This document shows, piece by piece, positions 12,268 to 25,440 of a DNA stretch of 64,000 bases (positions are counted from its first letter, which is position 1; the number at the start of each line of letters is the position of its first letter). The position numbers and the translations under genes are program-made. This DNA comes from Catonia carolina (lineage: Eukaryota; Arthropoda; Insecta; Hemiptera; Achilidae), in NCBI GenBank assembly GCA_035578175.1, contig JAQMRL010000001.1, positions 240,952,538 to 241,016,537 of the forward strand, in the 5' to 3' direction. The notes beneath the pieces are model-generated. The model saw only the letters and a program-made list of their open reading frames with translations, had not been told where the DNA came from and ran no database searches.

Positions 12268-12643
12268 TTTTTCAAGGTTGATGAGCTCTGTGGTTCCACA
12301 CGTTTAGACCAATCAGAACGTTTGCCAGCATTGTCAGATTGTACCTGATAAACACTACACACGCATGCGTATAAGAGCCGAAATAGTTCACTCTCGTCTT
12401 GCATCTCCTACTGAACCCATCGATTAGCTTATAGAGCGCGTTAACATGCAATACTTTATTATAATCAGGTGATTGTATGTTTATAGGTTACAAATGGTTA
12501 TTGAAAGACCACAAAAAAGGCTGACGAAATATTTAACAGAGATACAGAAGCAAGTATTGGCAACGTTGCTGGCAAGTCATTGGCTAGCTATAAAGTGGGT
12601 AGGGGGCTATGCAAACGTTCAGAGCTAATCAGCCTTGAAAAAT
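12268..12643. mobile_element. 376-bp TIR element (MITE)
   Basis: The left end tttttcaaggttgatgagct and right end agctaatcagccttgaaaaa are inverted repeats that extend into ctctg and partly into gaacgtttgc. The interior has no coding potential. It is relatively GC-rich compared with flanks. Confidence 0.75.
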
Positions 12644-12839
12644 AGTATAAGCATTGTATTCAAGTGGAAATTGTAGCAGTGAAAAACAGGTATTTTAAAA
12701 ATAGTATTGCTTTTATTTAAGTTAACTATTTTGGTATTTTTTGGAAAAGTGTACACGGTAATTTTGCTACAATAATTTTTAGTGCGTACTTATTTAAATC
12801 AGGGTATTGTGAGTTAAAGAAAACTGTAGTAGAAAAATT

Positions 12840-13165
12840 TATATTCATATCCAATCATTATTGTACTTGAGTTTGTTGTTTTGTAGTTTAACTTCCAGTT
12901 GACTGATTTTGATAAAAATGTGTTGGGTCCTCTAGTGGTACATATCTTAACTTCCAAGTTCAAACTTTGTATGCTTTTCTGATCTTGAGATTTTTGTTCA
13001 CACACAGACCCATGTACAGACAGATAAATAGCTAAAACATGTTTTTTGGGTTCAGGGGACCTGAAAATGTGTATTTCCAGTGAAAACTCAATTTAAGAAA
13101 ATAGTCATGAAAACAACAGTGCTTTCCTTTCCTATATAAACAAGGCAAGTAAGAGTAAACATCGC
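12840..13165 (-). repeat. Partial copy of the 0.95-kb repeat family, minus strand
   Basis: Read on the minus strand it shows the same order as 52853-53766: catgaaaaca, the ccctgaacccaaaaaacatg phrase, tgtgtgtgaacaaa, a version of gaacttg...ctctagtgg and cattt..atcaaaatc. It is truncated at the far end. Confidence 0.65.
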
Positions 13166-13169
13166 CACT

Positions 13170-16100
13170 TATGGAATTAACATGAAGATAAACACATTAT
13201 GGTTTGAAAAACTAAAGAATAAAAAAAATATTTAAATTGGTCTTTGGTATCATGGTAAAATAAGCTACATTGAAAATTATTGCAACTGAATGGTTTATGA
13301 GGAAAATACCTTAAATTTTTATAAATCAAATTTTTTCATTTTAAACTGAAGCACTGAAAAATTATTAATGTTGCTTTAAATAATAGGGAAAAAAGTGTTC
13401 AAAAAATTGTGTTAGAAATAAAAATTTAAGTTTTTATGAGAAATATTAAGAGTTTTAAGAATAAACTTTTAACTGGCACAAAATAAATTTATCCATGTTA
13501 TTTGTGAAAATAAAATAATTTTCATCTTGGATTAATGGATAAGGGTGAAAGTATTGTATAATTTATTTTATTTAACTGTCTTTACCACAGGTGCAGAAAT
13601 AAAGGATATAATTAAAAATTTAACGATATTTTTTTAAATAAATGGAGAATGTAAATCGTAATTGTTGTTTATCAAATTACAATGAACAAAAGAATTAAAT
13701 AAATGCAAAAGGATCTGATAACTGTCTTTGTTATCATAACGTTATATCAAATTGAGTCTTTTGTTATTAAAACATTTTGTTATGTTTAGTTTTATTACTG
13801 TATTTTCAGTTGAGTTTGTTTCTTCTTGTATCAGTTACTGTTCATGTTTTGTGTCAGTAAAAGGAAGTAATATTACATTTGTAATTAATCGGATGCAGGT
13901 AGAAAATATCGAGTGTTTTGTAAAACATATTTTGGTACATAATACCAATTTTAATGTGCTCAACAATATTTCCATGCAGAATGTAATCTGCAGACTTTTC
14001 TATTTAAATGCAGCACCTAGATATTTTAATTAATAAGGCATTAAATAGCAGGGAGTCGAACAACTTAATTTATTTTGTGATTAACATAAAGCAAAATAAA
14101 TATAATTTTACATTCATTTATTTTAATAACATTATTATATCAGTAATAATTATTTTAATTTGTAAATTTAAATGGTAATTATGTTTTTGAAAAGTACTTT
14201 CATTATTATAAATAATATTTATTTAATCATTTATGAACATATTTTCAAATGTCCTTTTTTACAAAGAAAAATGAAAAGTGCTGTGATGGGTGTTTGTCTG
14301 TTAACAATCAAATATTTGATGGATGTCATATTTACTTTTTTATTGAATTATTTTTTGTAATTTTTCATAAATAATAAATTGTTTAACTTAACAAAAAAAT
14401 TGTATGTGAAACATGATGATTTAATAAAACTCCATAAATTTATCATGCTTTTCACAAGACTTTAAAGTAAAGCAATATTGTCGGATTTAGTAAGATTTTG
14501 ATATTTAATTTGTACCCTGATCTTTTAAGATATCTTTTCTTTTTTAAATTTATGTTATATTTTTACAGGAGTTTTCCTATGTAGATGGATTATTAATGAC
14601 AACGTTGAATTTTGGAACTGTGCTTAGAATGAGCTTTTAAGTTACTAATTTATCCGCTGTACAAACATGATTATTATATTAATTAGATAGACCTCTGATA
14701 CAAGATGTAAAAATTTATATAATGGAATATAACTACAAAATATTACAATAAAACTGGAACATAAGCCAACTATTCAGCTGGGTAATTTTTTTATCATTTA
14801 ACTAAAACATGAAATAGATTTGTAGACACCAGTCATTGCCAAAAAAAATATGATTAATGAGTTTAAATGATAGGAATATAATATTTTATTGAACTGAGGT
14901 TTTACATTGATGTAAAAATAAATCTAAAGAAAATATTATTAACCTTTGAATTTAAAAATTTATTTTGTGAAGGTATCATATAAAAGTTTGTTAATTTAAA
15001 TTACTGTAATTTTAATCGATCTAAGAGAAAAATAAAATAAAGTTTTATGATATTTTTTACAATATAATATATTGTAAAAAATATCATTATCATTTGATAT
15101 TTTAATAATGAAAATTACTTTTCATATTATGAAAAGTAAGAACACTGTTATACAGTAGTCACTGTATTGTGTTCATTGGTTAATTTGATCAGTCATTTAT
15201 TGTCATCAAATTCAAAGGAATGGATTCCATTTACATAACTGCATTATAACTTTCCAGTTTTTTTATGATCACAGATCTTTTCCTCCTTGTTTAGTTTCCT
15301 GTTGAAACTTAGTTTCCTGTTTATTACAACCATGTAGAAGGAATGGTTTTAAGGAATTAAAACGATTGTAATATTGATGTATGTCATATTTTTAATATGT
15401 AACAACAATTAGACATTTTAATGTTCATGTTGTTTGTATTGTGTTTACTATTTGGAAGGTTCTAGAACAAGAATACTCTGTTTAGAATCTTCTAGAAAGT
15501 TATCTAAGCAACCTATTAAAATAGGTGTGCACTAATGAATGGTAATTTAGTTTGTTCAAGAATCTTTTGCTATTAAGGGGAATAACGTTTTTAATTTATT
15601 CAGAGTCTGATATCTTGTTATTTCATAATAACAAATTAAATTTCTTTGATACTCATGTATGTTGTAACTATTTTTTAAATTTTTTATTTTAATTTTAAAA
15701 ATAATTTAAATAATTTTTTATTTAATTTTAAATTTTTTAAATTTTTAAGTTGTAACCTACAGTAAGATACGATGCAGAAATTTGAAACTGTAATGTAGTC
15801 AATGATAATAATCGATAAAGAAAAATTGATAGCATGTGACTGAACTCACATGAGAGGCTTTGGAGGATTATGGAGAGGTATGTGAATAATGTTGTATAAA
15901 TTGGAGGTGTTAAGCAAAACACCCACTAAAAATCAAAACACAAATAAATTGATTAATTAAGTCAATAAAATGAACGTAGTTACTGAATTTTTTTTAACAT
16001 TTGTATCAGAGTATTTTCATTTTACTTTCTAATTGTTTTGCTTCGTACATTGTTGATGCAGAATTACTGTACCATGTTTTAATTTTTGTACTTTATTATT

Positions 16101-19100
16101 CACATAAATATATTTGAAGGTAAGCACAACACTCATAGGACTGGTAAGTTCATGTTTCTGATATTTATACTGAAATAATATTGTTTTGTAGTAACATTAT
16201 CAGTTTTAATAATGAATTTGTCTATTAAGTGTTTTCGTTGAAGAATATTTGAGATAATTGAGGGGAAATTATATCAGTCTAGCATTCAAATCTACGATTT
16301 ATGGAATTGAATAGAATACTAATTATTGTGATTAGGAATTAAATGAAAACCTTGTGTTTTGAATATTCACAATAGAACAAATATCTTAGAATTTTTTTTA
16401 AAGAACTTGTAAAGAAAAGGGTACAAATTAAGAAAGGTTTTTAAATTATCAATTTTTTAATAAGGCTTATATTATTTTGTAATTTAAAAATATTAATGTA
16501 ATTAGATCAATAAAATATTTATGAAACTACTCATGCTGAATTTTATTAAAAATAATTAAAACCAAAATACCATTTTAAATTATTAATAAAAAAAGATTAG
16601 TGAAAAAAGCTTTTCAATTTTAAAAAGGTAAATTTTTAAATTTAAAATGCATGTACTTACCTTTCTTTGAAGATTGTTGATGATCCTAAAATGTTCCATC
16701 TTTAATTTCTTCCGTTTTGTTTTATTATTTTATTTTTAAATTTATGAGTGAATAATTTTATTACCTTTTGATGTATCATTTTATTTTTTAAAGAAAAGAC
16801 TAAAAGTAATATGACAGATATTGTATGTAAATTGTGATTTTTGTTGGAGTTGTTTGATTCAATAACTGTGTTCATTAGTGAGGTTTAATTGATATTTGAT
16901 TTTCATTAACATCAAATTTTTAAGTTAATATGAACGAAAATTGAAAGGAAAGTTAATAGCGAAACAAATTAAAAAAATACCCTATCTAGATCATAAACAT
17001 AAGTTTAAATAATTTTTTAGAATTTTTTTAAAGTGGAATCAACCATTAACTACCTACTGTTCATAACTTTTGTCTCTATAGGGTTAATGGTACGTTAGGT
17101 TCCTATATTAACCATGTGTACTACTGTTCATTATGAAAATATTGTTTATTCTGGTTTTCTGCTAGAAATGGTACAATTTCATTCAGCACGAGAACTTGCC
17201 CTCTCCATTCTGCAGGACTAATACTGCCACAACCCGTTTCACCATGAGTCTAGTCTGATTATTGGTTGACTGTTGATCGTGCATGTGAAATAAATGGTGC
17301 ATTATACTAGTTGTACCTTGCAACAACGACAGATAATTTGCCCTAATATGCACCATATAAGGGATGACATTTACAGTTAATTATCATGATCAACTTTGAC
17401 CACCTTGGCCAAGAGAAACATTGTTTTTGTTTGCAAACATTTTTTTGCAAACGTACAATAAGTATAAAAACCTCCAGGCTATCCTGTGCACATTACATAC
17501 GCATTCCTTGCATTCCTTATAGAGGTTTAGTAATTAGTGATACACGATACGTAATTAGCGACTAAAATCTGGCTTGAACAAATTAACTTTAATTTTTCAG
17601 TTAACAGTAAAGAACAACAAGAGGATAATGAAACAAACTACTTGGTGCTTCTATAAATTAAATTATTATAAAACTTTCAATAATTTTTAATAGTGAAAAA
17701 ATTTTAATCAATAAAAATTACCATTGGTTTTCTAAAAATAGGTTAGATACTAACATTTTGAATAAGTTTCTTTAGAACAATAAAGCTCCATCGTTTGTAA
17801 TTTAGGTTCTGCAATATTTCAATGATAGTTCACTTATAGCACCCAACCAGGAATTTAATTCAGGCCTTGCAGTCTCAACAAAGTAATTAAGGCAGTCCTT
17901 GAAATTGTTTTTTGTGGAATTACTGAACACTCTAATATTGATGGTAAGCTCAGGACATAAACGAAGTTTTCTTTCTTACTTAAGTTCAGTGCAGTAATTA
18001 AAATATCAGATAAAAAGTTGTGAAAACCCTAAATTAAAATTTATTTTATTTGCTATTAACATTACCTTTACATTTTCATTTAAAGAAATTTAATCATAAA
18101 TCAATGTTAATGAAAATAAAATTCTAACTACTAATTTTTGAATATTTTCATTGCAAAACAGGTAATGCGGTGGATATGGTTAAAATCTCTTTAATGTCAC
18201 TTAAAAACAACTGTTATTTTTGTTTTTAAGAATTGAATAATATTGTCAAATTGTTTTAGTGAAATTTAATTTTCACTGTTAGGTTATGTTCGACTCCCCA
18301 CTGTAAAATTAATGAATCTTTAAACTATTGTTTAAAGGTCTTTACTACAAACTTATTAAGGAAATATTAATGAAGTAGTAAGTAAACAAACTAAGTTGGT
18401 ATCATGGTTTTATAAAATATTGTCTACATCTTTAATTAATTAATTAATAATTGTATTGGAAAGGTTTCTACTTATAATAAGAATTTAGGAATATTTATAG
18501 CTGATAAATTTGCACAAGCAACTGTTATGAAAAGAAAGAATAAATTAAGGAAGAAACTAATTTTGTATGGTACAAATTTACATAATTTATAGTAATTTTT
18601 ATTTACGTTTACTTCTTGATACATATTAAACTTTCCCTGCTTAATTAATTTTTATGACCCGTTATGAGCAATTTATTTAAAAAAAAAAAAAACATTTAAC
18701 TCTTTTCCTCTTTTATTCTATATAGAAAAAGCGTAAGTGTTTTACCAAAGTATATTAGGCCTACTGTGTATTTAATTGTTTTATTTAATGTTTTTTATTT
18801 TGAAAAGTAGCTATTAATAGATTTAAACATATAAAAGATATTAATACAACATTTCCAGTTGAAGAATCCTAAAGAAAGTTTATTGCTTCATTCATAACCA
18901 ATATATTACTAACATAACCCAGGTAAATAATTTAAAGGTTTTAGTCAAAAATTTTAATTGCATTGTTATTTCAAAGAATCTCAATATTTTTCAATTTTTA
19001 TATATGCTGCTTAAGAAAAAGTAATTAACTCATGTTAATTTTTATAAAGTATATTTAATCAGGGATGTACAATAGATTTTATCAGTAGGCTATGATGTAA

Positions 19101-19575
19101 GTCTTTGAAATGCCACTCCTTAATTAATATTTGTCTTTAAAATAACCGTCAATTGTAATTTTTAAAAAAATTAAAAAATGCTTTTAGGTGTGACTGTTCA
19201 ATATGTTACAAACAAAAATAATAGCTTTTCATAATGCAATATCAAAAGTATTACAACAAGCACTGGTCAATGATACACTTGGACCAAAAACTGAAATCAA
19301 AGGGTACTGCAATCACTTAGTAGGCGGAGGCTTGGAATAATTTATAAACCATGTACATTAATACTGGAATAGCATAGACCAATACGGAAAAGTGATGTGT
19401 AAAGATTTTTAATCATTGAATGGTTCAAATTGTATTTTGATTTTACTGCTTGTGCTTCCCCCTTGGAGTGTTGCCTAATGCAAGTGCCTCTTTATTTCAT
19501 AGCATACCAATACATATTAACTATATATAATACCTATTTAAATACAATATTTAAATAACTGCTGAAATTTTAGGA
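13170..19575. other. Long AT-rich last-intron stretch, no gene recognised
   Basis: Open frames here (13752-14033, 14172-14360, 15737-15922) are low-complexity. The only patch that stands out is 17090-17540, less AT-rich, with a tataaaaa box at 17464 (see findings). Confidence 0.55.
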
Positions 19576-19578
19576 TGA

Positions 19579-19740
19579 CCTGTTAGCGTAGTGGTTAGCA
19601 CAATTAGCTTCTACACCGGGATCCCGGGTTCAATTCCCAGTCAGGTTTGGCATTTTTTTATCACTCATCTTCATCCATCATCCCTCTCATCATCTATATT
19701 AGCAGTAATTGGAAAACAGTTGAACGTAAAAGAAAAAATT
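19579..19740 (+). mobile_element. tRNA-derived SINE (family S3), plus strand
   Basis: The tRNA-like head has gttagcgtagtggttagcac (A box) and gggttcaattccc (B box). The body contains attagcagtaattggaaaac, a near match to the body of the SINE at 52490. Confidence 0.75.
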
Positions 19741-19904
19741 ATGTTGAAATTTTAGCTTTCTATTTACGATATTTATGATAGGTCATTTATACTTCACAGT
19801 ATAATCTCAAAATTTTAATCATTATTTCAAATTATTTGTAATATTTATTTAAGTACTTCATTTTTACTGTAATTTTCAGTTATAGTTTTTTTTTATAAGG
19901 CATT

Positions 19905-20110
19905 TACAGCTATATTGCTGTCTGCTTTCCTTTGATCAGATCCTCTATACCTCCTATTCTCCCAACCACCATTACCCAACCCTATGAAAGTCCATAGATA
20001 TGTCTACTCCATTGCTCCATGGTCTTTGTGGCCTATCTTTTCTCCTTCTTATCCTAAACTCCATTCTGTTATCTTATTTATACATCTGGCCTCCGCTCTT
20101 CTGGCATGTT
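19905..20110 (-). pseudogene. Non-LTR retrotransposon remnant, minus strand
   Basis: The minus strand reads HARRAEARCINKITEWSLG and, shifted, RPQRPWSNGVDISMD, matching the GH..R..D.R....+W and GRP..RW.DDI motifs at LINE ORF2 C-termini. Decayed. Confidence 0.5.
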
Positions 20111-20545
20111 CATACCATTACAAATAAATTTATTCAATTTTCAGCCTAAATAATTATAGTTTTTTTTTACTGCATATTTAAGCTTATAGAATTGTTTTAT
20201 AAAAGGATAGAGATCTGTAAGCAATCAATAGAAAAATATTGTTTGTTCCTCAATAATTCAAATAAAACGTAAAATGTGTGGACAATTGTTGAGATTACAA
20301 TTCATTCACCCAGAGATGATAGTAATTCACATGGCATTAGAATAGTACTGGTTCACAGGCAGCTGTGTTTAATAAACAATCTATTATTAGAACATACCTC
20401 ATAATACATTCTATATCAACTGAACGCTGTGAATGACTTTGGCTGAAATAATATTGTTCATGTGAACTGCTTACTTACAACACTCAATGAATTTAGTATA
20501 AATTTACTATTTGCTCAAGTAAATGATTATTTTGTTTTAATCTAC

Positions 20546-20985
20546 CTATATAAATAAAATTTCGGTTTTGTCTGTACTATTTTTCAAAATGCCCCAAATT
20601 TTGTTTCTGCGCCAGATGTGCCACGTAAACACTAAAAATAAGTTCAGCTGAATTTTTGTCTGTTTGTATGTTACGGCATCACGCAAGAACCGCCGAACCA
20701 AATTCAATGAATTTCGGAATCTAGGTTCTGGACATAAAATGATAATAGGCTATAAGTTTTTTAATATCACAAAGGGATGGGGGAGTTAAGGGGGAGGGGT
20801 AAACAAAAAACTACAAATATCTCCGTTAAAAGTCAATGTACCAAAAAATGTTATACATATAATCGAAATTACCAAATGTTTAAAAACGAATAAGTTAGAT
20901 TTTGTAAAATTTTTCATTTTCATGCATAATAATGGAGATATTATCAACTTAAAAAAAATAAACCAATATTTTTAGAAGAATATTA
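20546..20985 (+). mobile_element. Possible Helitron-like 5' region
   Basis: TCTACCTATATAAATAAAAT followed by tgtctg..., then gaaccgccgaaccaaattca and atgaatttcggaatctagg, resembles 5' regions of arthropod Helitrons (tatataaa, then CCG.ACC.ATTT..TGAAATT). No 3' hairpin or CTRR end was identified. Confidence 0.35.
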
Positions 20986-21314
20986 ACATACAAAATAAAT
21001 ACAACAATAAACATAGGCTTACATGCCAGTAAAAACTGTATTCATTCAGTCAGTTACCTATCTTCCCATTCCACCAATACACCTTTTCTCGGTCACATTG
21101 TCAAAAATTAATCAGTTGTCTTAATAGTGGTCACCATCGTGGTGTTCCTATTGTGATTTATCTTTCATTTAATACGAAAATAATAAAACGCTGCATATCT
21201 TAATTTAAAAACACCAAGATCTCGCTTTTATTATACGTTCAACTACTTTTTTCATAAATAATAATGCTGACATTGAAAGGAGGTAGATAACAATGAATAG
21301 TTTAATAATATCAC

Positions 21315-21400
21315 ACCTGACAGGGATCGAACTCGGTACCCCAACCGACCGTCCACGGCACCAAGGAAACCGTTCGAAGAACAGGTACCTACTTTAGCTA
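21315..21400 (-). mobile_element. tRNA-like SINE fragment, minus strand
   Basis: The minus strand has ggtgccgtggacggtcggtt and a B-box-like gagttcgatccctgtcagg. There is no clear body or tail. Confidence 0.5.
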
Positions 21401-21659
21401 GTGAATTTATAAATTTAACTGTTGTAATAATGATATTTTATTAAATTATTTAAAAAAACGTTTTTAAGATTAGAATAAAAGAGGAATGTAAAGTAAACAT
21501 TTTATTATTATATGTAAAATAATTTTTAGATTTTTTCAGTTTACAAATCATAAAAATATTTTATCAATCAACTTTTGTATATTTTATTATATACAAATAA
21601 TTTTATTGTAACTATCCCAATTATACCATATTATCTACACCAATGTATAATAATACTGC

Positions 21660-21790
21660 AATAATATTTTAATAATAATAATAATAATTATACCTAACAA
21701 TAGTAATTGTAATAAAAAATTTATTATAATAATACTAAATACTATAATAATAATAATAGTAATAATAATATAATAATAATAATAATTAGT
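21660..21790. repeat. (AAT)n-like simple repeat
   Basis: Runs of ataataataataat around 21668-21690 and 21744-21785, imperfect, in AT-rich DNA. Confidence 0.8.
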
Positions 21791-23622
21791 AATCAAAAAA
21801 ATAATATATACATAACAACTAAAATAAAAAAAAATATTATAAATAATATATTAAAATATTAAGAGTATTTAATTAAGTGCAAAACTATATAAAAATAATT
21901 ATATCAAATGAAGTATAGTATTTTTTAATAGTAATTAAATTACATGTAATAAAATTGTAATTAATTAGATGAATTAATTAAAATACACTACTCTTACTCT
22001 TGTGTTATAAGGCTGTGTATATGCTTCAATTTGTAATAACAATTGAAAAAAATGTATAAAACTGCTTTTACTGTAATAAAAAAAAATATTAAAAATTTAA
22101 TGTAATAGTAAATTGTTTAATATTATATAATAAAATAGCAAATAAATCTACTAAAGAAAAGAAATTAAAAGCATCATGCAATGAAAAAGTGAATGAAAAT
22201 GATAACATAATTCATAAAAATAAATAATAGTAATAATAAATGTAATTATATCAGGCACTGCAAGTAAAAGCAATGCAGAGAAAAAAAGATTAAATTTATA
22301 TGCATTAATATTAAGAAAATATATAATATGATAAAATTGACAAACCTTTTAAACAGACTGTGAAAAATTTACATTTTGCAAACTGCAACTTAGTAATAGT
22401 AGTCTATATGAAATTTAAAAGAAAAATAAATAAATAAATAAAAACGCTTGCACTCTTGGTGTAGTGTAACATGTCATAAATAAAAATATGTAATATTATT
22501 TAATTAATTTATATGAACGTTTTAAGATTTTATTAATTAATAAAATGATGTGCAATGTATTATTATTGTATAAATTCCACAAACTTTGCTATAATTGTGT
22601 TTATGTACATATTTCATGAAAAAATGGATTGGTAAGATGTATTTAAAATGATTAGTGATTTCTTTTCAAAAAAAAAATATGTTATGTTGCATTCACATAA
22701 TAATTAGTGTAACTTGGGGCTGTCTATTAAAATTTATGGATCTGGCTGGTTACACAGTCTTACATGGCAAATGTGAAGTAACGAGTGCAATAGTAGACTT
22801 ATAAATCATGAAAAATATTGAAATTTTTGAGGACTAATTTGGAATATAATACAGTGGAAAGATATCAATTTACAATTTCAATAAACAGAGTGCAGAGCTT
22901 TTGGTGTTAGTAAATTAAAGAAAAATAATTCCGTAGTTAACCTTCGGGGAGACTAATGCTGTTGTATTTTTGCAACAGATGTCTTTTTTATGTATTTTTA
23001 AAAATAATAGGTAATTAGTACGATCCCCTTCATGTATTTCTTAACACATTCCTACTGCATATAATCATGTCATCAAAAATTCAAAAATATTCTTATTTCC
23101 TGAGATACAGGAGTTTTCCTGGCACCATGCATAAATATTATGAATTCGCAACGGCACCAGTCCAAGAATGTCCAAAAATGAATGACCGGGGAATAGGAAA
23201 TAATTATTTCCTTTGGACAATATCAATATAAGTTTTCCTCCTGAAAAATTGTTTTTGTATTTTAATGATTTTTGTTATTATGAAAACATTTAATTTAATT
23301 AACCAGTAGACTCAACTGCAACAGAATAAGGAGGAACTAACTGTGTGTACAGTCACGGTACTATGAAAGTACTGTAACATCTGCTACATTGAATGTGTCA
23401 AAAATAAACATACTATAGAGCGAACAATTTATAATTATTATGAAAAAATCTGAAAACCCGACCATAGTTTTTTTCATGAAAGTAATTTATTAACTAGAGA
23501 TTAAATACTTTGGTTCAGTTATACATTTATTTAAGAACTTGAATTTTTTAAGGTTATGGTGTGTAAGTGTATAGTTGGGAGCTGACTTGTTTGCTAGTGC
23601 GAGATGAAGGGCAAGGGGGACT

Positions 23623-23655
23623 GGTGACAGTGAGATGTGATGTTGTCATAGCAAC
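23623..23655 (+). promoter_or_regulatory. Second copy of the GGTGACAG-N11-X-box module
   Basis: GGTGACAG (23623-23630) is followed by 11 unrelated bases and GTTGTCATAGCAAC (23642-23655), an RFX X-box-like imperfect palindrome. The same two words, with identical 11-base spacing, occur on the minus strand at 62626-62594. An ATG in CAACATGGCG context begins 18 bases after this copy. It could be a promoter module or the remnant of a repeat. Confidence 0.4.
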
Positions 23656-23672
23656 GGTTGCTTTAAATCAAC

Positions 23673-23789
23673 ATGGCGATGTGTGTATCGTACATTCTGA
23701 AAATATTTACTCTTCATATTGTCAGTTGTTACTGTGAGACTATTCTCTGTAGTGGTGTTAATTACGCTTGCGGCTCATGTAGTTATTAA
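23673..23789 (+). CDS. Small ORF after an X-box-like site, function unknown
   Basis: A 38-codon plus-strand ORF begins MAMCVSYILKIF and ends in TAA. It is cysteine-rich. Its start context CAACATGG matches the insect translation-start consensus and it lies 18 bases after the X-box-like palindrome. It may be the first exon of a spliced gene, since a GTGAGA donor-like site occurs near 23733. I do not recognise the protein and it could be chance. Confidence 0.2.
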   Translation: MAMCVSYILKIFTLHIVSCYCETILCSGVNYACGSCSY

Positions 23790-23990
23790 TCTAGTTATTG
23801 TATGTAATCTAATTTTGTTATACGTAGCCTATTTATAAACAAACAAAATATAACACTCGGTAGTAAAATATTAAAAACTAATACATTTTATTACTTTATT
23901 AAGATCTTTTAATAAACTTTTAGTATATTAATAAAATACTTTAGAATATTATTAGTTTAAAATCTAATAAAATATTTTGGTACTACAGTA

Positions 23991-24184
23991 CTTATTCAAA
24001 ATGGTTTGTAACTAATATTTTTAGAACAGCGCGTACTAATGGTATTATTACCACTACTATAGTTTTTGCACGTTCAGTTGACACAATGGATCTTATGGGA
24101 ATTGTCAATGCTATTAGCGACTCTAAAAACATCAAAATTAAAGGCATCTGGATGCGTATAAATACATTTTTTAAACCTCTATAG
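23991..24184 (+). pseudogene. Unrecognised plus-strand coding-like stretch with possible poly(A) tail
   Basis: An open stretch of about 63 codons ends in TAG at 24184. It includes FRTARTNGIITTTIVFARSV, then MDLMGIVNAISDSKNIKIKG, and ends NTFFKPL. Amino acid content and mixed third positions look like real protein, unlike the AT-rich surroundings. A possible acceptor (ggtactacag) precedes it at 23986. About 90 bases after the stop comes aaaaaataaaaaaaaa, resembling a polyadenylation signal plus tail. It could be a terminal exon of a nested gene, a processed pseudogene or an old viral integration. I do not recognise the family. Confidence 0.35.
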
Positions 24185-24299
24185 AACAAGTATTTTTTAA
24201 GGTAGAACTACATTTCAAGTTTTGCTTAACAGGAAAAAATTGTGTATTATGTAGAATGTTAATGAATTGTAAAAAATAAAAAAAAACTGTAAAAACATT

Positions 24300-25320
24300 T
24301 TCTTCTATTGTGGGGGTTAAAATAAATATCTTATCTATTTAACTGCAGACCTTCTAATGCCTTCCCACATTCCCACGCCACATGAAAGTGTGGCGAGGGA
24401 ATTTAACACTGCGTGGATTTAACACTGCGTGATAAATGTAAACAAATGACGCAATCGGTTATTATAAATCTAAAAAATCTTTCCCAGTACAGATATTGGA
24501 AAAAATATTTCACATTTGTAATCCGTATATAAATTTGAGTATTATAAATTTAACTATTAATCATAAATTGATAGTCATGCTTTACATTATAAATGTTTGT
24601 TATTGATGGGGCGCGGAGGAGGGGAATGTTATTGGTTATCATGGTATTAATTAATCTACAAAGCCGATGTTTGTGTATGTGCTAGTAGCAGTCAAAGCCC
24701 CATAAGAAATACACTGTCCTATACTGCTCCATTGTGTCAACTAGTACATTGTCGTGCAAACGACAATAGGTTATAGGCGGAGAGGAATCGTACAAACAAT
24801 CCTCTACAACTGAATTCCTTATGCTAGCAATCAAGTGAGCTCCCATCTATAGGTATGCTCTGATCATCCTTCTTGATGTAAGAATGCATGTATGGAACAA
24901 AAAGGATTTTCATAGTTTCTTTCAGTACTAATGTTGACTTGGGGGAATGAAAGTGGAAAGTTATTAGTGTAAATTGTATAAGTAAATGGTGTGAAATGAA
25001 TGTTAGTGCACTGTGCTCATATTGTCACTAATACTAGAAGAACTGATAGTGCTTAAATGTTTATATAATTTTATGGTTAGTTGTAATATTTTGATTTAAT
25101 CTATACATTTTTCTTTGTTTTTCACCTCTCCTATGTTAATTTTTGAATCAGTCAGTTTTTCACCTAATTTGTTTTCCGTTTGTAATTTGGAATTCTTTGA
25201 AAAGTGCTGCTACTTTATTTAAATAACAGTTACTGTAAAACTCAGCTGACATTGAAAATTTAACTGATATGTTTTTACACAATATAATAATCTATGTTAC
25301 TTATTTAACTTTTTGTTAAC
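24300..25320. other. Last-intron stretch, no gene recognised
   Basis: It holds a small hairpin (cgccacat..agtgtggcg, near 24376-24395) and a doubled taacactgcgtg (24402-24432). The segment at 24600-24850 is somewhat less AT-rich but has no recognisable coding sequence. Confidence 0.5.
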
Positions 25321-25324
25321 TAAC

Positions 25325-25440
25325 TTATTCATCTTCTTCTTCTTAACGTGCCCCCTTCGACCGTAGGTTGGCAATTATGATGGATATTTGGAGTTTGGAC
25401 TCCGCAGCTCTGAACAGCTCCGCTGAGGTACAATGAAACT
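25325..25440. repeat. Conserved retrotransposon tail-like segment
   Basis: The phrase cttcttcttcttaacgtgcc ... ccgtaggttggcaatta is a segment I recognise as recurring near 3' ends of arthropod non-LTR elements or SINEs. No coding part is attached. Confidence 0.45.

Noticed and set aside
13752..14033. 93-codon plus-strand ORF
   Set aside because: No recognisable domain, no promoter or splice support, AT-driven composition.
23992..24189. 65-codon minus-strand ORF
   Set aside because: It is the antisense shadow of the plus-strand coding-like stretch, which has the more natural composition.
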